Of a stretch of DNA of 9,200 bases, positions 1-6,198 are shown piece by piece. Source of the stretch: Methanobacteriota archaeon (GTDB lineage Archaea > Thermoplasmatota > E2 > DHVEG-1); the NCBI GenBank assembly GCA_903930505.1, contig CAIYYQ010000283.1:1-9200 (forward strand), given 5' to 3'. Within the stretch, counting starts at the first letter, position 1; the number at the start of each line of letters is the position of its first letter. A program made the position numbers and the translations under genes. Under the pieces are notes generated by a model. The model saw only the letters and a program-made list of their open reading frames with translations. It was not told the DNA's origin and did no database searches.

Positions 1-3000
1 ATCACTTCCTAAACCCATAAGCAAAATCCCATGATTCCAATTATCAAAAATTGAACAATTCACGATTGAAGAATTTTCGCCTCTATCAGAATAAATTCCT
101 GTATCGCAATCCTTAATATTACAATCTTGAACATTCACAAAACTACCTAATAAAATACCAGGATACGCATACGATTCATCTGTGCTATTTGAAATTGTAA
201 AGTCACTAATTAGAACATTACCTCCAGCTATTATAACAGGTTTATAAGGTGTTTTCTGACCATCAATTATTGTAGTGGTCCTATCTTCTCCAATTAATTT
301 TAATGATTTACTTATACAAACATGTTCATGATAAATTCCCGATTCAACATAAATTGTATGTCCATCTCGTGTTTCAGAATCATCGATCGCTGCTTGAATA
401 GTACTGAAATCTTTTGATGTATTTAGATTATGAACCGGTTTATGGATTGATAGGATGATATTAATTTCTTTGGTAATAATATCTGTTGCAAAGTCATCAT
501 CAGTAACGGTTAAAATTACAGAGCAAGTTCCTGGATTCATATATTGGTGGATTGGGTTCTGAGCGTATGAAACATTACTGTCTCCGAAGTCCCATGACCA
601 ATTAGTAATAATTCCATCAGTATCATATGAGCTATCGGTGAATGTAATCAAATCTACTGTTGTTGGGTTCTCTGGTGTATAGATGAAGTTTGCAATCGGT
701 AGTTGATTTTCAGTTTCTTTTATGAACACATACGCAGAACCAGAAACGTCTTCGTTGTTATCATCATAAACTGCTCCGATCAGGGCAGTGTCCCCATCAA
801 GAGAAACAGAATAGCCAAAACAATCTCCTATTGCACCGTCTGAGGCGAGGAGCTTTGCCTGCTGCGTCCAAGTAGTCCCAGTGCGGGTAAACACATACGC
901 CGACCCGGAACCTTCCCCGTTGTCATAATCATAGTATGCTCCGATGAGGGCGGTGTCACCATCAAGGGAAACAGAGTAGCCAAAAGAATCCCTAGTTGCG
1001 CCGTCTGTAGCAAGAAGCTTTTGATGCTGCGTCCAGGTGGTTCCGGTGCGGGTGAATACGTACGCTGACCCAGAATCGACTCCGTTATCATCATCAAAGT
1101 ATGCTCCTATGAGAGCAGTGTCACCAGCAAGAGAAACAGAGAAGCCAAACCTATCATTGAATGTGCCGTCGGATGCGAGTAGTTCGGCTTGTTGTGTCCA
1201 GGTGGTCCCGTTACGCGTGAATACGTACGCCGACCCAGCCCACGCTCCGTTGTCATGATCAAGGTATGCTCCGATGAGGGCAGTGTCGCCAGAAAGAGAA
1301 ACAGAAATGCCAAATCCATCATTTGTTTCGCCATCTGAGGCGAGAAGCTTGGCTTGTTGTGTCCAGGTGGTTCCGGTGCGGGCGAACACGTATGCAGAAC
1401 CAGAATTAGCTCCGTTATCACCATCCAACTCTGCTCCGATGAGGGCGGTGTCACCAGAAAGAGAAACAGAATAGCCAAAATAATCCCATGTTGCGCCGTC
1501 TGAGGCGAGGAGTTTGGCTTGTTGTGTCCAGGTGGTTCCGGTGCGGATGAACACATACGCCGAACCTGTAAGGTTTTCTCCCATTGCTCCGATGAGGGCA
1601 GTGTCCCCAACAAGAGAAACAGAAACGCCAAAATAATCATGTGATTCGCCGTCTGAGGTGAGGAGCTTTTGCTGTAGCGTCCAATTGGTGCCAGTGCGGG
1701 TAAACACATACGCCGACCCGGAACCTTCCCCGTTGTCATCATCCTGGTATGCTCCGATGAGAGCGGTATTACCATCAAGAGAAACAGAACAGCCAAAAAG
1801 GTCACTTGTTGCTCCGTCTGAGGCTAGAAGCTTTTGCATTTCAGTCCAATTCTCCGGAGAACCAGCCTCTGTCACAATTATTGTTTTCACTATAGAATCA
1901 AAAGCGTTATCGTTGTCGGTTACTGTGAGAGTAACATTGTAGGTTCCAACGGTAAAATATTGATGAGTCGGGTTTTGTAATATGGAGGTATTCCCGTCAC
2001 AGAAATCCCAGTTCCACGAAGTAATTGTTCCATCGGCATCAGTGGATGTATCGGTAAATGTAATGACATCTGATGTTGTTGGATTTTCTGGTGTGTAGAT
2101 GAAGTTTGCTTGTGGTGGTTGATTTGGTAATTGTGATTTTTCTGCTCCAAAGGTTATAAAAGAGACGGGGTCGTTTTGGTTTTGATACAATGTATTTATC
2201 CATCCGGAACTTCTTGCTATTTTAGAAATACCGATTTCATCGATAAGACCATTGAAAAATCTTGTTGTAGGATAGCCCGTAGTCCCTATATGCATATTCC
2301 AAGATGGATTTTGATTTGGTATCCTCATCGTTGAAACACTATCGTCAAATGTCCCGCTCACTTCTATTCCATTTACGTATAAATGTGGTAGATTGTCATT
2401 TGTGCTATATGTCACAGCTACATGTGCCCATTGATTAAGAGCAAATAATGTAGTTGAATCGGAACGATAAACGTCTTGTCCTGATCCATCTTGATTTAAA
2501 ATCGTGAGTTTATTGTTGCTATCGATTACAAAATCGACAGCACCTTGGTAATTACTAAATCCACCATTAGAAATAATTCTATATTCACTGCCTAATTCCT
2601 CTGGGTAAATCCACGCGGTTAATGTATAATTTGAAACATGTAAACTTTCATCATTTCCGCAATCAATATAATCATCTACCCCATCAAAACTATCCGCACT
2701 ATTAATGATTCCATCAGCGTGTTGTGTTACCCCTCCATTAGGAGTACCATCGTTATTGTAAGAAGTACTATCCTGGTGAATTCCTGAGATTTCCTTAAGA
2801 TGTTGAACCATGACATAGTTTTGATCCCAAACTTGTTGGGTGGATTGCTGGCTACTACAACTTGGGTTTCCATAATAGAGATATAAGACTGTATCATCTG
2901 TTGAAGATAAACTTGGGATGTTAACCCAAGCAATAAGTTTACCTGAAGCACTATCATAGGATTCGATTTCATGAGCATATTGAGTAGTATTTGTGGCATC

Positions 3001-3348
3001 AACAAAGACGAAGTCGTTGCCATTGGATTGTGCATGTGCTGTGAAATCCGTGGAAGTATTAAGGATTAAAACTGGGAAGTTGAAGAGATCAGATGCAACT
3101 CTATTATGATCGATTATAATTTTCTTACAGTAACTCCAATTTGAATCCCACCATGGTTCTGGATCCAATAAATTCTCTTGATTCGCTGGTTGAGACTCAC
3201 TGTTTGTAGGGATTTCAAAAGAAGTTGCAGTATTCATCAATTCTTTTTGTTTTCCAGAACTTCCCGTGAACGAAAGAACATTGGTTCCTAAAAACAAAAA
3301 TGCTATTACTAAAACAAACCATTTCCGATACGGTGAATTTTTATCCAT
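1..3348 (-). CDS. Large secreted surface protein: DUF2341, LamG-like, PKD, seven FG-GAP repeats, PKD, beta-helix (C-terminus beyond the window)
   Basis: One frame stays open from ATG 3348 to the left edge: 1116 codons with no stop, so the C-terminus is missing. The start has a strong SD (GGGAGG, 3356-3361) 7 nt upstream. Residues 9-27 form a hydrophobic segment after a basic N-terminus (YRKW), a signal peptide or anchor. Residues ~66-163 look like DUF2341 (WWDSNWSYCKK, then VLYLYYGNP). Residues ~177-395 look like a LamG/concanavalin-like domain (DSFDGVDDYIDCG, TLTAWIYP, NGLIDEIGIS). Residues ~411-495 are a PKD domain with WNWDFCDG, where Cys replaces the usual Gly of DFGDG. Residues ~500-876 hold seven FG-GAP-type repeats. 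Residues ~881-970 are a second PKD domain (WSWDFGDS). From ~978 a right-handed beta-helix begins (DFSTIQAAID, TIYVESGIYHEHV, TTIIDG) and runs off the edge. The architecture suggests extracellular glycan or cell-surface binding. No catalytic activity can be claimed. Confidence 0.9.
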   Translation of the reverse strand, partial: MDKNSPYRKWFVLVIAFLFLGTNVLSFTGSSGKQKELMNTATSFEIPTNSESQPANQENLLDPEPWWDSNWSYCKKIIIDHNRVASDLFNFPVLILNTSTDFTAHAQSNGNDFVFVDATNTTQYAHEIESYDSASGKLIAWVNIPSLSSTDDTVLYLYYGNPSCSSQQSTQQVWDQNYVMVQHLKEISGIHQDSTSYNNDGTPNGGVTQHADGIINSADSFDGVDDYIDCGNDESLHVSNYTLTAWIYPEELGSEYRIISNGGFSNYQGAVDFVIDSNNKLTILNQDGSGQDVYRSDSTTLFALNQWAHVAVTYSTNDNLPHLYVNGIEVSGTFDDSVSTMRIPNQNPSWNMHIGTTGYPTTRFFNGLIDEIGISKIARSSGWINTLYQNQNDPVSFITFGAEKSQLPNQPPQANFIYTPENPTTSDVITFTDTSTDADGTITSWNWDFCDGNTSILQNPTHQYFTVGTYNVTLTVTDNDNAFDSIVKTIIVTEAGSPENWTEMQKLLASDGATSDLFGCSVSLDGNTALIGAYQDDDNGEGSGSAYVFTRTGTNWTLQQKLLTSDGESHDYFGVSVSLVGDTALIGAMGENLTGSAYVFIRTGTTWTQQAKLLASDGATWDYFGYSVSLSGDTALIGAELDGDNGANSGSAYVFARTGTTWTQQAKLLASDGETNDGFGISVSLSGDTALIGAYLDHDNGAWAGSAYVFTRNGTTWTQQAELLASDGTFNDRFGFSVSLAGDTALIGAYFDDDNGVDSGSAYVFTRTGTTWTQHQKLLATDGATRDSFGYSVSLDGDTALIGAYYDYDNGEGSGSAYVFTRTGTTWTQQAKLLASDGAIGDCFGYSVSLDGDTALIGAVYDDNNEDVSGSAYVFIKETENQLPIANFIYTPENPTTVDLITFTDSSYDTDGIITNWSWDFGDSNVSYAQNPIHQYMNPGTCSVILTVTDDDFATDIITKEINIILSIHKPVHNLNTSKDFSTIQAAIDDSETRDGHTIYVESGIYHEHVCISKSLKLIGEDRTTTIIDGQKTPYKPVIIAGGNVLISDFTISNSTDESYAYPGILLGSFVNVQDCNIKDCDTGIYSDRGENSSIVNCSIFDNWNHGILLMGLGSD
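721..1851 (-). repeat. Seven tandem FG-GAP-type repeats (~165 bp, 55 residues each), probable seven-bladed beta-propeller
   Basis: Within the surface-protein gene the motif SVSL-x-G-(D/N)TALIGA recurs seven times, alternating with GSAYVF and TGT(T/N)WT-x(4)-LLASDG-like segments. The usual period is 55 residues (165 nt). The second copy from the N-terminal side lacks four residues in the Asp/Asn-rich loop (LIGAMGENLTGSAYVF against LIGAYFDDDNGVDSGSAYVF). Most copies carry a DxDxDNG-like loop typical of calcium-binding FG-GAP/integrin-alpha repeats. DNA identity between copies is high, suggesting recent duplication or gene conversion. Because the period is a multiple of three, spurious open frames persist across the array on both strands. 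Confidence 0.85.
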
Positions 3349-3355
3349 TCGTTTG

Positions 3356-3397
3356 CCTCCCTTAATTCTGTAGGAATCCGGGAACACAGATTTAAAT
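3356..3397 (-). promoter_or_regulatory. Probable promoter (TATA box 3391-3397) and SD (3356-3361) of the surface-protein gene
   Basis: Read on the minus strand, ATTTAAA lies about 43 nt upstream of the ATG at 3348. A start of transcription ~25 nt downstream of the box would leave a leader of roughly 20 nt carrying the GGGAGG SD, 7 nt from the ATG. The SD is clear. The TATA assignment rests on position and AT content only. The rest of 3398-3558 is AT-rich with no recognisable gene. Confidence 0.4.
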
Positions 3398-3558
3398 GTA
3401 TGTAAAAAGATAATTTTTGTAACATTTGTCACACGCCATCTGGATTTCATTATCGATGTACGTGCACTGAAAAACAGATTTTCTAAAGGAAATTACATAC
3501 CCTCCAGTAGCAATTATCGTTCTTTGAAAAATAAGTTTTCTCTCTTAAAAAAATAACT

Positions 3559-3759
3559 TCAATGTTTTGGTTTTATTGCCACGATCGCATTGATATTCAA
3601 ACACCCGACACCATCATGGGATTCAACAATGATAAACTGTGAATCGTGATCAATCTCTCGCAACATCCCACTAACCACACGAGCTTTTTCTTCCCCTGGT
3701 TCTTTCATAACGATTTTACAGTATGTACCGATCAGCCGATCCAGACTATTTGTTTTCAT
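3559..3759 (-). CDS. Small Sm-like (LSm-type) beta-barrel protein
   Basis: This encodes 66 residues starting MKTNSLDRLIG from ATG 3759; a TTG at 3774 in the same frame is the alternative start. The pattern fits an Sm-like five-strand barrel: an N-terminal helix (LDRLIG), a strand (TYCKIVMKE), a charged loop, then VVSGMLREIDHDSQFIIVES and a final strand pair (GVGCLNINAIVAIKP). The G-x-L-x-x-(I)-D-x-D spacing resembles Sm motif 1. It lacks the full RG(D) Sm motif 2, so RNA binding of the Hfq/Lsm type is a family-level guess. It resembles short conserved euryarchaeal proteins ending in LNI-x-x-IVAIKP. A TATA box (TTTATATA on this strand, 3797-3805) lies ~40 nt upstream of the ATG, predicting a very short leader, consistent with no clear SD. 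It is monocistronic, divergent from the plus-strand operon at 3905. Confidence 0.65.
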   Translation of the reverse strand: MKTNSLDRLIGTYCKIVMKEPGEEKARVVSGMLREIDHDSQFIIVESHDGVGCLNINAIVAIKPKH

Positions 3760-3796
3760 ATCTGTCCCAAACAATGATACTATTTGTCAATGTTTG

Positions 3797-3805
3797 TATA
3801 TAAAT
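3797..3805 (-). promoter_or_regulatory. TATA box for the Sm-like gene
   Basis: The minus strand reads ATTTATATA, the archaeal box A consensus, ending about 38 nt before the ATG at 3759. The expected transcription start, ~25 nt downstream, falls near 3775, giving a leader of about 15 nt. The plus-strand reading (TATATAAAT) is a weaker candidate for the opposite gene, which has its own box at 3863. Confidence 0.5.
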
Positions 3806-3862
3806 CCATCGTGGTAAAATGTCCGCGAGAGAATGCTACGAACGAATCATTGGCACCGATTA

Positions 3863-3870
3863 TTTATAAA
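3863..3870 (+). promoter_or_regulatory. TATA box for the MazG-like/HD/nuclease operon
   Basis: TTTATAAA at 3863-3870 lies 34 nt before the ATG at 3905. With transcription starting ~25 nt downstream of the box, the leader would be about 15 nt and would just include the GGGAG SD at 3894-3898. The spacing is what an archaeal promoter requires. It is assigned by sequence only. Confidence 0.5.
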
Positions 3871-3904
3871 GAACTTTATCATTAACAATAAATGGGAGTA
3901 TTCA

Positions 3905-4198
3905 ATGAAAACGATGAATCCGGAATTCAAAACAAAACTTTTAGAGATCACTGAGTTATCAGAAAAAATCAACAAGAATGACAAGCAGAAAATTCTTGAT
4001 ATGATGAAGGCACATATAGAAGAGATAGAAGAACGGTACAACAGGAGCGATGATCATTGGACAATTGAGACCGCTGATTTGATCGTACTCTGTTATGAGC
4101 TCTTATTAATGGAGAAGAAAGATATCGACGATGTGTTTGATCGGTGTCTTCCCAGGTTTGATGTTAAACTGAAGAGGTTGGCGGAACATGTCACTTGA
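3905..4198 (+). CDS. Small all-helical protein with a MazG-like EXXE-EXXD pattern (possible NTP pyrophosphohydrolase)
   Basis: This encodes 97 residues from ATG 3905, chosen because GGGAG (3894-3898) sits 6 nt upstream; the frame is open further upstream without a comparable signal. The protein is predicted mostly helical and highly charged. Helix 2 carries EEIEE (residues 39-43), and 12 residues after Glu42 comes E55-T-A-D58. This matches the MazG metal-binding pattern EXXE(12-28)EXXD. The following helix (LIVLCYELLLM), an acidic DIDDV turn and a basic C-terminal helix (KLKRL) also follow the MazG layout. If correct, it would hydrolyse nucleoside triphosphates to monophosphates. The match is by eye in a Glu-rich protein, so chance is possible. 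It overlaps the HD gene by 11 nt, indicating translational coupling. Confidence 0.55.
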   Translation: MKTMNPEFKTKLLEITELSEKINKNDKQKILDMMKAHIEEIEERYNRSDDHWTIETADLIVLCYELLLMEKKDIDDVFDRCLPRFDVKLKRLAEHVT

Positions 4199-4760
4199 AA
4201 AAGAGTATTCCCAGTTGAAAGCAAAGGTTGTCGAACGGAAAAAAGATTTCGACGAGTTTGTCGTCTTTTTGGAGACGAAGACGACGTGGCTCTCGTCCCC
4301 AGCGAGCACGAAGTATCATCTCAGCGAAGAGAAAGGATTGTTAAAACATTCGGTTGGTGTGACGAAGACTCTTCTGCAGCTGCGAGAATTCATGGCTCCA
4401 AAATTATCGGAAGAGAGCTGTGTTCTTGTCGCTTTGTTTCACGATGTAGGAAAAATCGGTATGCCGCATGCCCCCAGATATCTCAAAGATGGCAATCGAT
4501 TCAAATATAATGAGGATCAGGTTGAGATGCAGATCGCGCAGAGAAGTCTGTACCTTGTTTCAAAGTATATTCCGCTAAGTGACGAGGAGGCGCAGGCAAT
4601 ATTGTATCACGATGGTCAATATATCCTGGAGAACAGAGCTATTGCTCATAAAGAATGTCCGTTGACCTTGCTTCTGACGTTTGCGGATACGTGGACGACA
4701 GCGATTCATGAGGAAGGACGGGAGATTAAAGAGAATAAGAAGTATTTTAGGAGGAATTGA
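4188..4760 (+). CDS. HD-domain phosphohydrolase
   Basis: This 190-residue protein has a complete HD signature: H54 in GLLKHSVGV, H85-D86 in LFHDVGKIG, H141-D142 in ILYHDGQ, and D167 in FADTW. The stretch SSPASTKYH (36-44) just before the first His is typical of a phage- and bacteria-associated HD family with a PASTxYH lead-in followed by GGLxxHS. Such proteins hydrolyse phosphomonoester or phosphodiester bonds of nucleotides using bound divalent metal. The substrate here is unknown. The ATG at 4188 lies inside the end of the preceding gene (11-nt overlap), with a modest GAGGT about 9 nt upstream. A one-base gap separates its stop from the next gene. Coupling to a MazG-like protein upstream and a nuclease-like protein downstream suggests a shared role in nucleotide or nucleic acid degradation. 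Confidence 0.85.
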   Translation: MSLEKEYSQLKAKVVERKKDFDEFVVFLETKTTWLSSPASTKYHLSEEKGLLKHSVGVTKTLLQLREFMAPKLSEESCVLVALFHDVGKIGMPHAPRYLKDGNRFKYNEDQVEMQIAQRSLYLVSKYIPLSDEEAQAILYHDGQYILENRAIAHKECPLTLLLTFADTWTTAIHEEGREIKENKKYFRRN

Positions 4761-4761
4761 A

Positions 4762-5415
4762 ATGGTAAAAAATAAAAAAGAAACGAACGATAATTCAAGA
4801 AAAATGGCTGAAAAACATATACAAATATGTTTAGATATAAAAAATATGATAAAGAAGAAATGTGAAAATTATCACGTATATGTTGCTACCTATGGAACCG
4901 GAAAGCAAGGAATACCCTATCGAAAAAGAGAAGAGGAAAGCGGTGAAGAGTTCTGGAGTATTAATCTTTGGCAATTTTCAGAAGGTAAAAATGCTAAAAA
5001 AGTGAAGCAGCCCGATGTAATAGTTACGAATGGGAGTAGAGTTGAATATCTGATAGAAGTAAAATGGGGTACGATGAAGGGATATCCTAAATCAGATCTC
5101 GAAATTGAAAAAGATGATTTTGAAAAGATGATTAGTGCTCGTAGTGATGGGATGTGTTGTCGTATTCATGGACCCGCTGTTCAAGATCATCAGCGTTATG
5201 ATAATCATGAATTTACAACTGAAGAAGATTTTAAGGTTGATAATCAAACTAAAATTGTATTAGTATCTGATTTCTATAGCGTTAAGACAGAACTTGACTC
5301 TAGGTATAAAGATATTCTATCTCGATTAAAAGAACTAGAAAACAATGTTATTTTTGCTGATATCAATAAGCGTGTTGGCGATATACCATCACTACAAGAA
5401 GTTATAATTTGTTAG
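4762..5415 (+). CDS. PD-(D/E)XK nuclease-like protein (restriction-endonuclease fold)
   Basis: This encodes 217 residues. The start is ATG 4762, placed 6 nt after a strong SD (AGGAGGA, 4749-4755) and one base after the HD stop codon; the frame is open upstream inside the HD gene but without such a signal. The core reads P84-D85-VIV, a short turn, then EYLIE99-V-K101-W. This is the PD-x(n)-E-x-K motif of the restriction-endonuclease fold, preceded by an N-terminal helix with Glu17 (MAEKHIQICLDI). After the core come an Asp/Lys-rich helix, a Cys pair (MCCR, 131-134) and a C-terminal helix (YKDILSRLKELE). A DNA or RNA nuclease is the likely role; target and partners are unknown. Its codons are richer in A and T than those of the HD gene, hinting at separate acquisition. 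It is convergent with the Csa3-like gene, 41 nt away. Confidence 0.65.
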   Translation: MVKNKKETNDNSRKMAEKHIQICLDIKNMIKKKCENYHVYVATYGTGKQGIPYRKREEESGEEFWSINLWQFSEGKNAKKVKQPDVIVTNGSRVEYLIEVKWGTMKGYPKSDLEIEKDDFEKMISARSDGMCCRIHGPAVQDHQRYDNHEFTTEEDFKVDNQTKIVLVSDFYSVKTELDSRYKDILSRLKELENNVIFADINKRVGDIPSLQEVIIC

Positions 5416-5425
5416 GTTTAAAGCT

Positions 5426-5441
5426 AAAAAACTATTAAAAA
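5426..5441 (-). terminator. Poly-T terminator of the Csa3-like gene
   Basis: Just downstream of the Csa3-like stop, the minus strand reads T5 then T6 within 16 nt (TTTTTAATAGTTTTTT). Archaeal transcription commonly ends at such T tracts without a hairpin. No comparable T tract follows the plus-strand nuclease gene in this 41-nt convergent gap. Confidence 0.45.
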
Positions 5442-5456
5442 TTCTAGGAGAGTATA

Positions 5457-6062
5457 TTACAACCTTGCAATCTTCCCTGCATCAGTCAATACAAGTCCTT
5501 CTTCCGTTGATATATATCCCATGTCTCGCAGTTCATCGATGTTTCTATAAAGCATCGCACGCGATATGCCAACTACACCAGCAAGATCGGTGAGCGAGGC
5601 GTTGGTATAATCTTTTTTACCGATCACGGATAGGACTTTCTTTTGGCTTTCTGTTAATTTAAAAGACATTTTTGGCAGCCAGACTACTGCATTTTTGTCC
5701 TCTTCTGGGTTGTATGCAATCTTTTTCACACGGTCGCTTCGTGCGTATGCTGCAAAGAGGAGCCCGAGTGCTTTTGTTTTTCTCCCTGATGTGATGTTGA
5801 TGTAGATATCGTCGTTTTTTGGTTGCATGTCTATTATTCCTACACATTTTTCTGCAACTTTCACGATGTCATATGCTTCGGTTTCAACTTGTTTAACATC
5901 GACGACTCGACCGAGTGATTCTTGGATTAGTTTGTAACTTTGCTCTTGAGTTTTTCGATCCGTTTCGTCTAATAAAAGTATCAGCCGATCTGGTCCCAAC
6001 CTGTTAGCTGCCAGGAGAACTGGATCCGGTGAGTAGAGAGTTGCAATGAGGACTTTTGCCAT
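5457..6062 (-). CDS. csa3: Csa3-like CARF / winged-helix transcription regulator
   Basis: This encodes 201 residues from ATG 6062 (MAKVLIATLYSP); an in-frame ATG at 6089 would add nine poorly fitting residues. Residues 1-~128 match the CARF Rossmann-like domain: first strand KVLIATLY, an interrupting loop SPDPV, and the signature YINITSGRKTKAL (87-99), in which the N-x-T-S-G-R/K loop binds cyclic oligoadenylate in family members. Residues ~134-201 form a winged helix (LTESQKKVLSVIG, SLTDLAGVVGISRAMLYRNI, then DMGYI as the wing). Csa3 proteins are archaeal regulators of CRISPR adaptation and interference genes, and length and order agree. No cas gene or array lies in the window. It may therefore control its neighbours: the divergent AAA+ gene and the convergent nuclease-like gene. 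No clear SD precedes the start. Confidence 0.85.
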   Translation of the reverse strand: MAKVLIATLYSPDPVLLAANRLGPDRLILLLDETDRKTQEQSYKLIQESLGRVVDVKQVETEAYDIVKVAEKCVGIIDMQPKNDDIYINITSGRKTKALGLLFAAYARSDRVKKIAYNPEEDKNAVVWLPKMSFKLTESQKKVLSVIGKKDYTNASLTDLAGVVGISRAMLYRNIDELRDMGYISTEEGLVLTDAGKIARL

Positions 6063-6121
6063 ACTTGCATGGAGATAGCAGGTATTCATTAATAAGGTTA
6101 TCCACTCTTTTTCATATTTTA

Positions 6122-6130
6122 ATATAAAAA
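6122..6130 (-). promoter_or_regulatory. TATA box for the Csa3-like gene
   Basis: The minus strand reads TTTTTATAT at 6130-6122. A transcription start ~25 nt downstream falls near 6098, leaving a leader of about 36 nt to the ATG at 6062, or ~9 nt to the ATG at 6089. Assigned by sequence and spacing only. Confidence 0.4.
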
Positions 6131-6146
6131 GTATATTTGTATATTA
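6131..6146. promoter_or_regulatory. Tandem octamer between divergent promoters, possible operator
   Basis: GTATATTT and GTATATTA lie head to tail (16 nt) directly upstream of the Csa3-gene TATA box and 13 nt upstream of the AAA+ gene TATA box. This is where a regulator could control both promoters, and the Csa3-like winged helix is the obvious candidate. In AT-rich DNA such a repeat could be chance. Confidence 0.25.
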
Positions 6147-6159
6147 ATTAGTAGAAACG

Positions 6160-6168
6160 TTTATATAA
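6160..6168 (+). promoter_or_regulatory. TATA box for the AAA+ gene
   Basis: TTTATATAA at 6160-6168 is a near-consensus archaeal box A. Transcription would start around 6188-6192, at or just before the GTG at 6190 and the ATG at 6199. With no SD upstream, the mRNA is probably leaderless or nearly so. Confidence 0.5.
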
Positions 6169-6198
6169 CGATGTACAATTCAAAGCAACGTGAAAACC

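Noticed and set aside
1107..1805. Minus-strand open frame of 232 codons across the repeat array, and a shorter one at 828-1097
   Set aside because: They are out of frame with the continuous 1116-codon gene. They stay open because the repeat period (165 nt) is a multiple of three, and they lack recognisable domains or an SD.
721..1851. CRISPR array or DNA satellite
   Set aside because: The period is 165 nt without spacer/repeat structure, and it translates in frame into FG-GAP protein repeats.
1037..1942. Plus-strand open frames at 1037-1258, 1274-1474 and 1658-1942
   Set aside because: They are antisense shadows of the FG-GAP repeats, and their sequences repeat each other with the same period.
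2727..3035. Minus-strand open frame of 102 codons
   Set aside because: It is a frame-shifted shadow of the DUF2341/LamG region, where the true frame shows clear domain motifs.
1..3348. Possibility that the left region is a frameshifted pseudogene
   Set aside because: Reading every codon of the frame from 3348 to 1 shows no stop and continuous domain order; only the C-terminus is cut by the window edge.
4286..4510. Plus-strand open frame of 74 codons inside the HD gene
   Set aside because: It lies entirely within the HD phosphohydrolase coding region in another frame, with no SD or domain.
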